This document shows positions 10,780-20,742 of a stretch of DNA of 64,000 nt, one piece after another. Both the position numbers and the translations under genes were made by a program. Under the pieces are notes generated by a model. The model did not search any database and was not told the DNA's origin. It saw nothing but the letters and a program-made list of their open reading frames with translations. The stretch's first letter is position 1, and each line of letters opens with the position of its first letter. Source of the stretch: Marinobacter xestospongiae (lineage in GTDB: Bacteria; Pseudomonadota; Gammaproteobacteria; Pseudomonadales; Oleiphilaceae); the NCBI RefSeq assembly GCF_023156385.1, contig NZ_JAKZAK010000005.1, positions 124,001 through 188,000 of the forward strand, given 5' to 3'.

Positions 10780-10995
10780 TTATTCATTTACTTGTTACTT
10801 TCAACCAGTCGGCACACGGTTGCCGAAAAATGTCCTGTCCGGTGTGCGAAGGGTAAATCTTTTGCAAAGCCGCGCGCCTAGACTGTTCCTGAGAACCGCT
10901 TTCATTTAGTTTGTCATCCTGTCCACTGCGACCTGTCTGGCTTCTGGCCGTCGGGTTGTGGCGTCCATGGTTTTACCGGAGGTAGCAGTCACCGC

Positions 10996-12150
10996 ATGTC
11001 CCCCACCACAGTCCGCCCCGGTCGTCGGCGGCGTTTACCCCTGTTGTTGATTCTGATAGCGGCTCTGGCCATTGCGTCGGTTGCCGGCTGGTTGTTGGCC
11101 GATGACGGCGAGTCCAAACACCCCTTACCCACGGCGAAGGCGGATCGTGGCGATGTCCAGGTGCTGGTCAGCGCCACCGGCGTGCTGGAACCCAACACCT
11201 ACGTGGATGTCGGCGCGCAGGTGTCCGGCCAGCTGGATGTGATCCATGTGCGGGTCGGGGAGCGGGTAAAAGAGGGGCAGCTACTGGCCGAGATCGACCC
11301 AACCATCTACACCGCACGGGTGGATGCCACCCGCGCCCAACTGAGGAACCAGCAGGCCCAGCTGGAGGACCGCAAAGCCAGCCTGAAACTGGCGCAGATA
11401 CAGTACCGCCGCCAGGGCAATCTGATGGCGGAGGATGCCACTACCGAGGAAGCCCTGCAGAGTGCCGAGGCGGGCCTGGCGTCGGCGCGGGCCCAGGTGG
11501 CCATGCTGGAGGCGCAGATCGAGCAGACATCCTCGACCTTGCGGGCGGAGGAGGCCAACCTTGACTATGCCCGTATCTACGCGCCCATGGATGGCACCGT
11601 GGTGTCCATCTCCGCTCGCCAGGGGCAGGCGTTGAACGCGGTCCAGCAGGCGCCGGTGTTGATGCGCATCGCCGATCTTCAGACCATGCGGGTGCGGGCC
11701 CAGGTGTCTGAGGCGGACATTGGCCGGCTTATGCCCGGCATGGCGGTGTATTTCACCACCCTGGGCAATCCGGACGACCGGATCGAAGGCAATCTGGATT
11801 ACGTTGAGCCAACGCCCGAGGTCACCAACAACGTCGTGCTCTACAACGCGCTGTTTCGTGTTCCCAACAGCGAAGGCCGGCTGTTGCCGCAGATGACGGC
11901 GAAAGTGTTCTTTGTGGTGAAAGAGGCGCTGGATGTGGTGCGGGTTCCGGCGACGGCGATCCACAACGGCGAAGTGCAGCTCGCGACCGCAGCGGGCAGT
12001 GAACCCCGCAAGGTCGAAGTCGGCATCAGCAACCGGGTCCATACTGAGGTTCGCCAGGGCCTGGCTGCGGGCGACGAGGTGCTGCTGAAAACACCGGGCC
12101 AGGCTGGAGCAGACGGGGATCGGCCCAGGTTCCGGGGAGTCTTGCGGTGA
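10996..12150 (+). CDS. MacA-like periplasmic adaptor (membrane fusion protein)
   Basis: 384 residues. A basic N-terminus precedes one membrane anchor at about 15-35 ([21 protein letters not shown]). A lipoyl/barrel-sandwich half motif follows at about 60-100 ([21 protein letters not shown]). The helical hairpin spans about 105-190 and is rich in Ala/Gln/Glu ([18 protein letters not shown]). The second half motif is near 195 ([19 protein letters not shown] read as [14 protein letters not shown]), then beta-barrel and membrane-proximal domains. It couples an inner-membrane MacB-type transporter to an outer-membrane factor; both are encoded immediately downstream with overlapping or near-overlapping ends. 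Location beside a Fur-boxed fecIR pair suggests siderophore export like PvdRT-OpmQ rather than macrolide export (inference). Confidence 0.92.
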   Translation: MSPTTVRPGRRRRLPLLLILIAALAIASVAGWLLADDGESKHPLPTAKADRGDVQVLVSATGVLEPNTYVDVGAQVSGQLDVIHVRVGERVKEGQLLAEIDPTIYTARVDATRAQLRNQQAQLEDRKASLKLAQIQYRRQGNLMAEDATTEEALQSAEAGLASARAQVAMLEAQIEQTSSTLRAEEANLDYARIYAPMDGTVVSISARQGQALNAVQQAPVLMRIADLQTMRVRAQVSEADIGRLMPGMAVYFTTLGNPDDRIEGNLDYVEPTPEVTNNVVLYNALFRVPNSEGRLLPQMTAKVFFVVKEALDVVRVPATAIHNGEVQLATAAGSEPRKVEVGISNRVHTEVRQGLAAGDEVLLKTPGQAGADGDRPRFRGVLR

Positions 12151-14093
12151 CCGCGCCAGTACCATTGATCCGGCTGGAGGGCATCACCCGCACCTTTGGC
12201 GAAGGCGAACTGGCGGTGCCGGTGCTCAAGGGCATTGACCTGACCATTCACCCTGGTGAGTTCGTCGCCATCATGGGACCTTCCGGTTCGGGAAAATCCA
12301 CCCTTATGAACATCCTGGGATGCCTGGATGTGGCAGACAGCGGCACCTACACCTTCGATGGCCGGGATGTGTCCGCCATGGATCGGGACGAGCTTGCCCA
12401 TCTGCGCCGGGAAGCCTTTGGCTTCGTGTTCCAGAGCTATCATCTGTTGCCCGGTGTGAGTGCGGTGGGCAACGTGGAGGTGCCGGCCATTTACGCCGGT
12501 GTGGCGCCTGATCAGCGTCGGGCCCGGGCGGTTCACCTGCTTGAGGAACTGGGGCTGGCGGAGCGCTTGGCCAATACACCGTCGCAGTTGTCCGGCGGGC
12601 AACAGCAACGGGTGTCGATTGCCCGGGCTTTGATGAACGGTGGCCAGATCATCCTCGCGGACGAGCCCACCGGTGCCCTGGACAGCGCCAGCGGGCGGGA
12701 TGTGATGCGGTTACTGGCATCGCTGTCGGAGCGGGGCCACACGGTGATCCTGATTACCCACGATCCCGACGTGGCAGCGGTTGCCCATCGCCAGATCACC
12801 ATTGCTGATGGCGAGATCACCGGCGACTCTGGCCTCGATGAACCATTGCCCACGTCTTCCGCAGCCGGGGCCAAACCGCTCGCCAACCGGCGGACGTCCA
12901 TGCTGGTTGACTGGCAGGAGGCCTTCCGCAGCGCCTTGCGTTCCCTGCGTTCCAATGTCTTCCGCACCGCGCTGACGCTGCTGGGCATTGTCATCGGGGT
13001 TGCCTCGGTGATCACCATGCTGGCGATCGGGGAGGGGGCCAAGAAGGATGTGGTGGATCGCATCAGTGCCATGGGCAGTAACCTGCTGCTGGTGCGACCC
13101 GGTGGCCCGGAGCAGCGCCACGGTCGCTGGAATGTGACCACGTTGGTGCCTGGCGATTTCAAAGCAATCAATGAATTGCCGGGGATTCTTGCTGCAGTAC
13201 CTGAAGTAACGGGTACCCAGGTGATGCGGTACGGCAATCTCGATCACCAGGCCGAGATCAACGCCACCTCGCACCAGTTTGTGCGGGCCCGGCAGTGGCA
13301 GGTGGCCCGGGGCAGCTTTTTCACCGAGGCGGATGAGGACCGCTACGCCGCGGTGGCGGTGCTTGGGCAGTCGGTCGCCAAGGCCCTGTTTCCGGACCAG
13401 GACCCCTTGGGACGTTACCTGATGGTGAACAACGTGCTGTTTCAGGTGATCGGGGTGATGACGGAGCGGGGCGCATCCCCGATGGGGCACGACCAGGACG
13501 ATGTAGTGCTGGTGCCGTACACCACCGGCAATCTGCGTATCTTCGGTCAGCAACACCTGCGTAATGTGACGGTGGCGGTGTCTGACACCGGCCGCATGGA
13601 CCAGGTCCAGGACAGCGTGCACCAGTTGCTGTTGGCCCGCCATGGCACCGAGGACTTCCAGATTTTCAACATGGCGTCGCTGATTGAGGCGGTGTCCGAG
13701 ACCCAGAACACGCTCACCTGGCTGCTGGGTTCCATCGCGGCTATCTCCCTGTTGGTGGGTGGCATCGGGGTGATGAACATCATGCTGGTCAGTGTTACCG
13801 AGCGTACCCGGGAGATTGGCATCCGCATGGCCACCGGCGCCCGCAGCTGGCATATCCTGCAACAGTTTCTGACCGAAGCGTGGCTGGTGTCGTCCATCGG
13901 TGGTCTGATCGGGGTGGGGCTGGGGTTAACCGCGACCCAGGCGGTGGCGTCGTTCGATACGCCGGTGGCGGTCACCTGGCTGCCGGTGGTGCTGGCCTTC
14001 AGCTGTGCCTTCGCCACCGGATTGTTTTTCGGGTACCTGCCGGCCCACAAGGCCGCCAAGCTGGACCCGGTTCATGCATTGGCGTCGGAGTAG
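12147..14093 (+). CDS. MacB-type ABC exporter, fused ATPase and permease
   Basis: 648 residues with a GTG start overlapping the adaptor stop (GTGA), so translation is coupled. The N-terminal ATPase domain (about 5-230) has Walker A GPSGSGKS at 44-51, signature LSGGQQQR near 150 and Walker [12 protein letters not shown] near 170. A first membrane helix lies at about 275-300 ([19 protein letters not shown]). The periplasmic MacB_PCD domain follows, and three C-terminal helices start near 525 with the FtsX-like loop [25 protein letters not shown]. These pumps do not move substrate through the membrane helices but use ATP to drive periplasmic substrates through the outer-membrane channel. Family includes MacB and PvdT. 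Confidence 0.95.
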   Translation: MTAPVPLIRLEGITRTFGEGELAVPVLKGIDLTIHPGEFVAIMGPSGSGKSTLMNILGCLDVADSGTYTFDGRDVSAMDRDELAHLRREAFGFVFQSYHLLPGVSAVGNVEVPAIYAGVAPDQRRARAVHLLEELGLAERLANTPSQLSGGQQQRVSIARALMNGGQIILADEPTGALDSASGRDVMRLLASLSERGHTVILITHDPDVAAVAHRQITIADGEITGDSGLDEPLPTSSAAGAKPLANRRTSMLVDWQEAFRSALRSLRSNVFRTALTLLGIVIGVASVITMLAIGEGAKKDVVDRISAMGSNLLLVRPGGPEQRHGRWNVTTLVPGDFKAINELPGILAAVPEVTGTQVMRYGNLDHQAEINATSHQFVRARQWQVARGSFFTEADEDRYAAVAVLGQSVAKALFPDQDPLGRYLMVNNVLFQVIGVMTERGASPMGHDQDDVVLVPYTTGNLRIFGQQHLRNVTVAVSDTGRMDQVQDSVHQLLLARHGTEDFQIFNMASLIEAVSETQNTLTWLLGSIAAISLLVGGIGVMNIMLVSVTERTREIGIRMATGARSWHILQQFLTEAWLVSSIGGLIGVGLGLTATQAVASFDTPVAVTWLPVVLAFSCAFATGLFFGYLPAHKAAKLDPVHALASE

Positions 14094-14096
14094 CCT

Positions 14097-15494
14097 GTGA
14101 AGTTGCTGTTGTCTGTTGTCGTGGTGTCCGCCGCGTTGGCATTGCCTGGGTGTGCCACCTTTGAACCCGAATCCGTCGAACCGCCGTTGCCCCTGCCAGA
14201 GCAGTGGCACCTCGGCGAAACTGACACCACCCCAGCCATGGACACCCGGTGGTGGCAGGCGTTTGGTGACCCGGTCCTGATCTCGCTGGTGGAACAGGCG
14301 CTGGAGCATAATCCCGATCTTGCGGCGACTGCCGAGGCGGTGATCCAGGCAGATCTGCAATTGCGCAATGCGGGGGCGTCGCTGCTGCCGGAGGTTGGTG
14401 GCAGTGGCAGCACGGGTAAGCAGATCAGCCGTCGGGACGGTACCACCAGCAATGCCGGCTCGACTCGGCTTGGGCTCGACATCAGCTATGAAGTGGACCT
14501 GTGGGGGCGATTAAGGGCCAGCGAGGCATCCGCCACGGCGACACTGGCGGCGACGCGCTATGACCTGTCCGGCGCCCGGCTGACGCTGGTGGCGTCGGTG
14601 GCTTCTACCTGGTTTCAGCTGCTGGACGCGCGGGAGCGGCTGCAGGTGGCGGAGCGCAATCTGGACATCGCCCGCCGCACCCTGACGCTGGTGGCCGCGC
14701 GCCATCGCCTGGGGGCAGCGGACCGGTCGGAGTTGGCCCGTCAGCGTACCGAAGTGCTGAGCCGGGAAAACGCCATCCCGCCCCTGCAGTACCAGGTCCA
14801 GGCCCGTGAGGCTGCGTTGCAGGTGCTGACGGGGCGAATGCCTTATCAGCAGGCCCTGCCGGAGGCCGGGTTGATGGCGGTGTCGGTGCCGGCCATTGCC
14901 AGTGGCCTGCCTGCCGAGGTGATTCGGCAGCGGCCCGACATTGCCGCGGTGGAGGCACGGCTGCAGGCGGCGTCTGCGGACGTCGCAGTGGCTCGAGCTG
15001 CCCTGTTGCCTTCGCTGTCATTAAGCGGTGCGGTGACGTTGACCAACACCAGCCTGCTGAGCCTGGCGGACCCGGTGACGGGCGCCAATGGTCTGTTGAG
15101 CCTGGCCCAGACCCTGTTCGATGGAGGCCGCCGGGACAATGCGGTGGCGTTGTCCCGGTCCCGCCAGGTGGCGTTACTGGCCCAGTATCGCAGTGCCTTG
15201 CTGACGGCGGTGCAGGAGGTGGGTGACGCTCAGGAGCGGGTGGCGCTGTATCGGGGGCAGGAACTGCGGCTGGAGCGCATTCGCGAACAGGCTGAAGAGG
15301 CCCTCCGGCTGACCGAGGTGCGCTATCGGGAGGGTGCCGATGATCTGCTGACGCTGTTATCCGCCCAGGAATCGGTGTTCAGCGTTCGCAGCCAGCTCAG
15401 CCAGGCGCGCCTCGAGCGGTTGCAGGCGGCGGTGGATCTGTACAAAGCGCTGGGACGCTGGCCAGAGGCTCCAGCGGCGATAGCGGGAGGTTAG
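14097..15494 (+). CDS. NodT-family outer-membrane factor lipoprotein
   Basis: 465 residues with a GTG start three bases after the transporter stop. The signal peptide ends in a lipobox (ALPGC, acylated Cys at residue 18). Two tandem OEP repeats follow, recognised by DTRWWQAFGDPVLISLVEQAL near 43 and by the second-half start IRQRPDIAAVEARLQAASADVAVARAALLPS (in pieces) near 280. This is a TolC-like trimeric channel that completes the tripartite exporter with the two upstream genes. Closest functional analogue by context is OpmQ of the Pseudomonas pyoverdine recycling pump (inference). Confidence 0.92.
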   Translation: MKLLLSVVVVSAALALPGCATFEPESVEPPLPLPEQWHLGETDTTPAMDTRWWQAFGDPVLISLVEQALEHNPDLAATAEAVIQADLQLRNAGASLLPEVGGSGSTGKQISRRDGTTSNAGSTRLGLDISYEVDLWGRLRASEASATATLAATRYDLSGARLTLVASVASTWFQLLDARERLQVAERNLDIARRTLTLVAARHRLGAADRSELARQRTEVLSRENAIPPLQYQVQAREAALQVLTGRMPYQQALPEAGLMAVSVPAIASGLPAEVIRQRPDIAAVEARLQAASADVAVARAALLPSLSLSGAVTLTNTSLLSLADPVTGANGLLSLAQTLFDGGRRDNAVALSRSRQVALLAQYRSALLTAVQEVGDAQERVALYRGQELRLERIREQAEEALRLTEVRYREGADDLLTLLSAQESVFSVRSQLSQARLERLQAAVDLYKALGRWPEAPAAIAGG

Positions 15495-15588
15495 GGCGCC
15501 TGGAGCCGCGGGTTGCCTGTCGGCGCTGTACCCTCGTCGACGGGCTTTACAGTTTGATGAAACACACACCGTCGTGGCGCCTGTGAAT

Positions 15589-15610
15589 CGCCGGTTTTAT
15601 TGGCGTTTTT
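15589..15610 (+). terminator. Weak terminator after the exporter operon
   Basis: CGCC (15589-15592) can pair with GGCG (15602-15605) around a T-rich loop, followed directly by TTTTT. The stem is short, so confidence is low. Confidence 0.3.
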
Positions 15611-15616
15611 GGTGAT

Positions 15617-15632
15617 TGGTCGTTTTCTTGCT
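15617..15632 (+). promoter_or_regulatory. Sigma-54 (RpoN)-like promoter of the PEP-CTERM gene
   Basis: TGGTCGTTTTCTTGCT has the invariant GG (15618-15619) and GC (15630-15631) at the exact -24/-12 spacing of sigma-54 promoters and the full TTGCT downstream half. Transcription would start near 15643, leaving a 68-base leader before the ATG at 15711. PEP-CTERM genes in other bacteria are known to be controlled by the sigma-54 activator pair PrsK/PrsR. Confidence 0.55.
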
Positions 15633-15710
15633 GTGTTCGGGGCAACGCCTTGCCCAAGGACTGGAGGCATTGCAGGGCGGACACCCCATTCAGGTAGAAA
15701 GGGACTCACC

Positions 15711-16316
15711 ATGGAAACAATAATGAAACGGGCACTGGGCGCACTGCTCCTGATCTCGGCATGTATAACAATCAACGCAGCCCAGGCTGCAGCCATCGAT
15801 TTTCGTGATGGAGGCTGGAGTGGTGCCAACAACCAGTCCGGCCACACCTCCGGGGGCGTTAGCGCCAGCGCCCAGAAGCTTTTCCAGACATCGCTGCTGG
15901 GGGTTGGCATCAGCACGCTCAGTTGGTGGGCCGATGGTTCCGAACCTCCGGGATTTGAGCGCCTGACAATTGATCTGGGCGCCCAGCGCCAGGTCGACAG
16001 TTTTATCCTCAGCAATTTTTTCTCTGGCGAAACCAGCACTTTATGCGGCTGTACCTACGACGATCAGGTGTTTTTCCGTCTCGACAACGGGGCCTGGCAG
16101 AGTGTTACGGCGGATGATGCCCTGACCGGATTGTTCGATGTGACGGTTGCCCAGAGTTTCCGGGAAATCGAGTTGTATTCCCCGTATCACGAGTTCTCGG
16201 TGCAGCAGATATTGCTGGCGGAGGTGCCTGAACCGGCGGCGTTGATGCTGTTGTCCCTCGGCTTGATTGGCATGGGGCTTCGGCGTCGGAGAAAGCAGCC
16301 AGGGCAACTGTTATAA
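15711..16316 (+). CDS. PEP-CTERM sorting domain protein
   Basis: 201 residues from the ATG at 15711, preceded by AAAGGGA; a longer reading from 15600 would include the promoter. The N-terminal signal peptide runs to about residue 27 (LGALLLISACITINAAQAA). The body is a secreted beta-rich domain of unknown function with a CGC pair (TLCGCTYDD). The C-terminus is a canonical sorting tail: VPEPAALML at about 172, a hydrophobic helix, then RRRRKQ. PEP-CTERM proteins are cut by exosortase and are usually tied to exopolysaccharide and biofilm. No exosortase or EPS gene is in the window, so this is a dispersed member of that system. Confidence 0.88.
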   Translation: METIMKRALGALLLISACITINAAQAAAIDFRDGGWSGANNQSGHTSGGVSASAQKLFQTSLLGVGISTLSWWADGSEPPGFERLTIDLGAQRQVDSFILSNFFSGETSTLCGCTYDDQVFFRLDNGAWQSVTADDALTGLFDVTVAQSFREIELYSPYHEFSVQQILLAEVPEPAALMLLSLGLIGMGLRRRRKQPGQLL

Positions 16317-16346
16317 GTCGATAGACCTCCCTTGCGAAGTGATACA

Positions 16347-16386
16347 ACGCCGTTGCGGTGATGCTGCAACGGCGTCAGTTTCTTTT
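16347..16386 (+). terminator. Rho-independent terminator after the PEP-CTERM gene
   Basis: A perfect ten-base stem, ACGCCGTTGC (16347-16356) with GCAACGGCGT (16366-16375), is followed by CAGTTTCTTTT. It separates the rightward PEP-CTERM gene from the convergent chemoreceptor gene. Confidence 0.88.
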
Positions 16387-16417
16387 ACATGCCAATCAGG
16401 GTTCCTTAACGACCCCG

Positions 16418-18385
16418 CTATTGCTTGCTGATCTGTTCCAGCCGGTGAGCCTGTTCGGTGGATGCCGAGCTCATGTCTTTCAGCTCCGAGGCGTCCTGGG
16501 CGTTCTGTTCCGAGATGGTCCGGATACGTTCCGCCAGCTGGCTGATCTCCTCGGTCACGCTGGCCTGTTCCTCTGAGGCCGCGGCGATGCTGACCGTGCG
16601 CTCCTTGATGTTGTCAAACGCCGCCACGATTCCCTCGAAGCTCTCGCGAACTTTCTGGGCCCGCTCAACGGAGGACTCCGAGAGCCGGTGGCTGGATTCA
16701 ATCACCTGGACACCCTGACGGGCAGCGTCCTGGAGCTGCTGGATCATGCCGTCGATCTCATTGGCGGATTCCTGGGTCTTGGCGGCCAACGAGCGCACCT
16801 CGTCGGCGACCACAGCAAAACCCCGACCCTGTTCACCGGCCCGTGCCGCTTCAATTGCCGCGTTCAGGGCCAGCAGGTTGGTCTGTTCCGAAATGGCTTT
16901 GATCACCTCCAGTACCGACCCCACCTGCTGGGAATCCGAAGCCAGTTTGTCGATCACCGAGGAGGCTTCGCGAAGCGCCTCGGCCAGCTGGGCGATCGCT
17001 TCACCGTTCTCGCTGACCGCGACCTGGCCTTCCTGCACCAGCTGCGACGCGTCCTCTGCCGTATCCGCTGCGTTGTTGGTGTTGCTCGCCACTTCCGAGG
17101 CGCTGGCGGACATCTGATTGATGGCGGACGCCAGGGTGAGGTTTTCCTTCATCTGATCGCTGGCGCGGTCATTGAGGGTATGGCTCAGGGCCTGGAGGTT
17201 GTCCGCGCCGGTCTTGACGCTGCTGGCCTCGGTGGCGACCCGGGCCAGGATGCTTTCCAGGTGGGTGCCGTAGTCGTTGACCGCCGTTCTCAGCTCGCCC
17301 ACCTCATCGGCACGGGCGATGGTCAGCTTGCTGCCGTGCTGGCCCTCGCTGAGGGCATCGATCTGCCGGGTTGTCTCCTGAATGCTCCTGATCAGGCTCC
17401 GACCGAACAGCAGCACCACGGCGGCGAAGAGGGTAACCAGCGGCAGCAGGGTCAGGTAGAGGCCGGAACTCACACGCTGCAATGCCGACAACGCAGTCGA
17501 TTCAGGAAGAATCATGGCCACTGTCCAGCCCTGCTGTTCCAGCTCGGACTGCACCAGCACCGCGCGATCCGAACCGGTGACTTCGTCAGACAGATAGGAC
17601 GGTTCTGGCTCGCGCAGTGCGGTCTTGAGCGGGGCCAGTCCGGGGTGCGAGCGGATGGCGTCGTCCAGGGTCTGCATGTTCAGGTTTTCTGAGCGAATGC
17701 CTGGAAACGAGACAATACGCCCGGTCTGGTCGATGACCAGGCTGTAGCCACCGGTCATGTCGTTCTGGGTGGTCATCAGGTCATTGAGCCCCGACAGCAT
17801 CAGGTCAATGGTGGCGACACCCCAGAATTCGCCCTGTCGCCGGATTGCCGCAGTGCAGGTGACCATCGGGGTGCCCGACACCGCATCTTCATAGGCTTCC
17901 GACCAGGCGCACTGGCCCGGTGCCAGGCTCCGTCCTGCGGTGTACCAGCCTTCGTTGTGGTAGCCGCTGCCCTGGGGGTCGTTGTAATCATCCAGCAGGT
18001 CCAGGCCTCCCTGGCCATTGCGGGCCCAGAACAGCGAATCCCGGCTTTTACCCGGTGTCAGCTTGCCCGGCTCCGGCCAGATGCCGCCACCGGCGATGGC
18101 GGCGTTGCCGTAGTGGTCGACCACCGGCGCCAGTTCGCTGATGAATCGCTGTTTTTCCAGGGGGAGCGTTTCGGCCAGGGCGGCCAGGGTGCTTGTCAGT
18201 ACCGCTGCTTCCGTGAGCGTCTTCTCGATTTCGCTTCGGCTGTTCTCCACGGCCTGGCCGGCATTGGCGATTGCCTGCTGCTCCAACTCGGGGTGAGCCA
18301 CAAACGTCATAACCAGGTAGATTGTCAGGAAAGAACCGGCAAGAAGGCTGATGCCCAATACTTTGATTTTTTGGTTCAACGTCAA
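16418..18385 (-). CDS. Methyl-accepting chemotaxis protein with double-Cache sensor
   Basis: 655 residues, TTG start at 18385 with GAGG nine bases upstream. Membrane helix at about 8-29, periplasmic dCache-type domain to about 305, second helix about 308-330, HAMP domain (about 332-385), then the cytoplasmic signalling domain. The hairpin tip is intact: [21 protein letters not shown] followed by [21 protein letters not shown]. It senses a small ligand and controls the CheA/CheW kinase. The sensor contains [21 protein letters not shown] and [10 protein letters not shown], closely echoed in the histidine kinase encoded next door, which suggests related ligands. No chemotaxis kinase genes are in the window. 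Confidence 0.95.
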   Translation of the reverse strand: MTLNQKIKVLGISLLAGSFLTIYLVMTFVAHPELEQQAIANAGQAVENSRSEIEKTLTEAAVLTSTLAALAETLPLEKQRFISELAPVVDHYGNAAIAGGGIWPEPGKLTPGKSRDSLFWARNGQGGLDLLDDYNDPQGSGYHNEGWYTAGRSLAPGQCAWSEAYEDAVSGTPMVTCTAAIRRQGEFWGVATIDLMLSGLNDLMTTQNDMTGGYSLVIDQTGRIVSFPGIRSENLNMQTLDDAIRSHPGLAPLKTALREPEPSYLSDEVTGSDRAVLVQSELEQQGWTVAMILPESTALSALQRVSSGLYLTLLPLVTLFAAVVLLFGRSLIRSIQETTRQIDALSEGQHGSKLTIARADEVGELRTAVNDYGTHLESILARVATEASSVKTGADNLQALSHTLNDRASDQMKENLTLASAINQMSASASEVASNTNNAADTAEDASQLVQEGQVAVSENGEAIAQLAEALREASSVIDKLASDSQQVGSVLEVIKAISEQTNLLALNAAIEAARAGEQGRGFAVVADEVRSLAAKTQESANEIDGMIQQLQDAARQGVQVIESSHRLSESSVERAQKVRESFEGIVAAFDNIKERTVSIAAASEEQASVTEEISQLAERIRTISEQNAQDASELKDMSSASTEQAHRLEQISKQ

Positions 18386-18490
18386 AATTTACATCCTCAA
18401 AATATTTGTACAGCGTGGACCTCCCCGCCAGTATAGATACGAATCCCCGGCTTCGCTCAAGGCTCTGTGCCCGATTTTTTCGCTGCTCGC

Positions 18491-20449
18491 TTATGACTCC
18501 TCCCGGTTCGGGGCGGTGACCGGCAGCGTCAGGGTGAAGCAGCTTCCACTTCCGGGGCTGCTGCTGACATCGATCCGGCCCCCGAGTATGCCCGTCACCA
18601 GATTGAAGGTGATGTGCAGGCCGAGTCCTGACCCTCCCTGGCCCAGCCGCGTTGTGTAGAACGGATCAAAAATGCGTTTCTGCAGCTCTTTCGGAATGCC
18701 GCAGCCATCGTCGCTGACACTCAGCGACAGCCAACCCGGCGCTGCCGCCCGGGCGGTGATTCGAATGGTTCCCGGCTCATCCTCGTTGAAGGCGTGAATC
18801 ACCGCGTTGTTGATCAGGTTGATCAGCACCTGTGACAGTGAGCCCGGGTAGCTGTCCAACGAAAGCGAGGCCGGCACATCGATCTCGAGCCGACAGGGGG
18901 TGCGTTGCAGGGTGGGGCGCATCGACAGGTGTACTTCGTTGACCAGCTCCTGAAGCTCGAATACACGTCGATTGGAACTGGCCTGATCGAGGGCGATCTG
19001 TTTGAAGGCGCCGATCAGTTCCGCGGCCCGAGTCATGTTCCGTTCAATGATCTGAGCACCCTCATCAACGTCCTCGATGAAATGCTCCATGTCGCTGCGG
19101 GTGAGTTGTCCGGCCAGTTTTCTGGTGAAGTCCTGCTTCGCGTCCAGGATGGCCGTCGAGGACATCAGCGCGTTGCCGACCGGCGTATTGAGTTCATGGG
19201 CAATGCCGGACACCAGTGAGCCCAGGGACGCCAGCTTCTCACTTTGCACCAGTTCGTCCTGAACCTCCTCCAGATGTTTAAGCAGCGATTTCAGCTTGTC
19301 ACCATAGGCGTTGACCGCCAGTCGCAGTTCGCCAATCTCGTTGAGCGGGCCGGTATCGAGTACGCGGGTGCTTTCACCTTCCGCCAGCTCCTGGACCTGC
19401 CCGGTGGTTTGTTGAATCTTCTGTAGTAGTTTACGCAGGCTGATAGCCGCCACGGTGCCCACCGCCGAGAGCAGAGCGCCGATTGCCAGCATCAGGAACA
19501 GACCGGTGCTCTTGGCAGCTGCTATCATCCGGCTTTTGGGAACCACTAGGCCGATGGCCCAGCCGGTTTGCGGGACGCTGATAAGGTGGACATAGGCGGC
19601 CTCGCCGAGGATTTCGTCCTTCGGCAGTTCGATCATATCGGTGTCCTGGAGGGCGGTTGCATGCTCAAACGTCGTCTTGAGCCATGGCAGTCGCTGGCCA
19701 AGCGCGGTTGCGGTGATCAGTGAGGTCGCCCTGTCGTCCGCTCGAATTGCTGTCGACGGGAAGCTGATCATGTGACCGACGTTGTCGATGGCAAACGCGT
19801 AGCCTTCGTTCTCTGCGCCATACTGGGACAGGATGTCTGTGATGCCATCCAACCGCATGTCCACGGTGGCGACGCCAACGAAGCGGTTGTCGTACATGGG
19901 GATGGTGCAGGTGACCATCGGGGTGAGGGTGAAGGGATCGGTGTAGGCATTCGACCATTGGCAACGATCGGCGGGGGCGTCGCGGCCGGCCAGGTACCAC
20001 ACCCGGTTATGATAGCCGGCGCCATCGGGGTCGTTGTAGTCGTCTACAAACCGCATGGCGCCATTTGCACGACCCCAGAAAAAGCTCCGACGGGTGACTC
20101 CTTCTGCAAAGGTACCCGGTTCCGGCCAGATACCACCACCGGCGATGGTGGCGTCACCGTGGTTGTCGATCACCCGGGGAAAGAGTTCTTTGAACAGGGC
20201 TTCATCCTTCGGCAACCGGGTGGCGGCAATGGCCAGGGTGCTGGTGAGAAACTCCGTCTGGCTCAGCTTGGCGCCAAGAAGTTCCACAATGCCCGCCTGG
20301 TTCAGCGCTATCTGTTGTTGTTGCTGTTGGGTCAGCTTGGGTTTCACGATCAACTCGACGACCATGAATATGAGGAGCAGGGCCATGACGAACACGAGGG
20401 AGAAACCAAGGTTTATCTTGTGGCGAATCATGAGTCGAGGCGTGGCCAT
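18491..20449 (-). CDS. Cache-domain sensor histidine kinase
   Basis: 652 residues, with AGGGGAA before the ATG. Two membrane helices (about 10-31 and 325-350) flank a periplasmic Cache domain with DDYNDPDGAGYHNRVWYLAGR and TPMVTCTIPM, paralogous to the neighbouring chemoreceptor. HAMP about 350-400, HisKA phosphoacceptor in SGIAHELNTPVGNAL, and a HATPase domain with N-box LINLINNAVIHAF, G1 SVSDDGCGIP and G2 GGSGLGLHI. It has no receiver domain. The divergent gene encodes a REC-DUF3369-GGDEF-EAL protein, its most likely partner because HELNTPVG-type kinases often sit beside DUF3369 regulators (inference). Confidence 0.93.
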   Translation of the reverse strand: MATPRLMIRHKINLGFSLVFVMALLLIFMVVELIVKPKLTQQQQQQIALNQAGIVELLGAKLSQTEFLTSTLAIAATRLPKDEALFKELFPRVIDNHGDATIAGGGIWPEPGTFAEGVTRRSFFWGRANGAMRFVDDYNDPDGAGYHNRVWYLAGRDAPADRCQWSNAYTDPFTLTPMVTCTIPMYDNRFVGVATVDMRLDGITDILSQYGAENEGYAFAIDNVGHMISFPSTAIRADDRATSLITATALGQRLPWLKTTFEHATALQDTDMIELPKDEILGEAAYVHLISVPQTGWAIGLVVPKSRMIAAAKSTGLFLMLAIGALLSAVGTVAAISLRKLLQKIQQTTGQVQELAEGESTRVLDTGPLNEIGELRLAVNAYGDKLKSLLKHLEEVQDELVQSEKLASLGSLVSGIAHELNTPVGNALMSSTAILDAKQDFTRKLAGQLTRSDMEHFIEDVDEGAQIIERNMTRAAELIGAFKQIALDQASSNRRVFELQELVNEVHLSMRPTLQRTPCRLEIDVPASLSLDSYPGSLSQVLINLINNAVIHAFNEDEPGTIRITARAAAPGWLSLSVSDDGCGIPKELQKRIFDPFYTTRLGQGGSGLGLHITFNLVTGILGGRIDVSSSPGSGSCFTLTLPVTAPNREES

Positions 20450-20742
20450 TGGTTCCCCTGGCAGTGTCTTTATCGAACCGGTAAGGCTCCCTGTTGTTCA
20501 GATTTTTCAGGGTCTTCACCAGCCGCTGGCTGAAGAATAGTCAAACCGGCGTCGGCCTGCTACGTTGACGTCCCAGGCCGAATCTGATGCCGGTTTCCGC
20601 CCTGCCAGCCCAGGTGTGCGGCCGTCGTAGCGGGCCGCCAGCGCCCTTGTAAAGGTGTTCAATTGACCTATGCTTAAAAGGGTAGTGCTGTGTTAGTCTG
20701 AGGCTTTTCAGTGTGTTATCAGGGTCGTCGAGGAAGTGAGGT
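20450..20742. promoter_or_regulatory. Divergent control region, kinase and c-di-GMP regulator
   Basis: 293 bases between two divergent signalling genes. A hairpin CTTCACCAG (20514-20522) with CTGGCTGAAG (20526-20535) lies 65 bases upstream of the kinase start. TTGACC near 20663 is a possible -35 for the rightward gene, but no convincing -10 follows at the usual distance. No ORF here looks real. Confidence 0.3.

Noticed and set aside
15600..15710. Extended N-terminus of the PEP-CTERM protein
   Set aside because: It would place the start inside the promoter and put a soluble stretch before a clean signal peptide.
20514..20535. Hairpin upstream of the Cache kinase as a riboswitch
   Set aside because: It is a simple stem with a three-base loop; there is no conserved aptamer-like core, so it is noted only in the divergent region.
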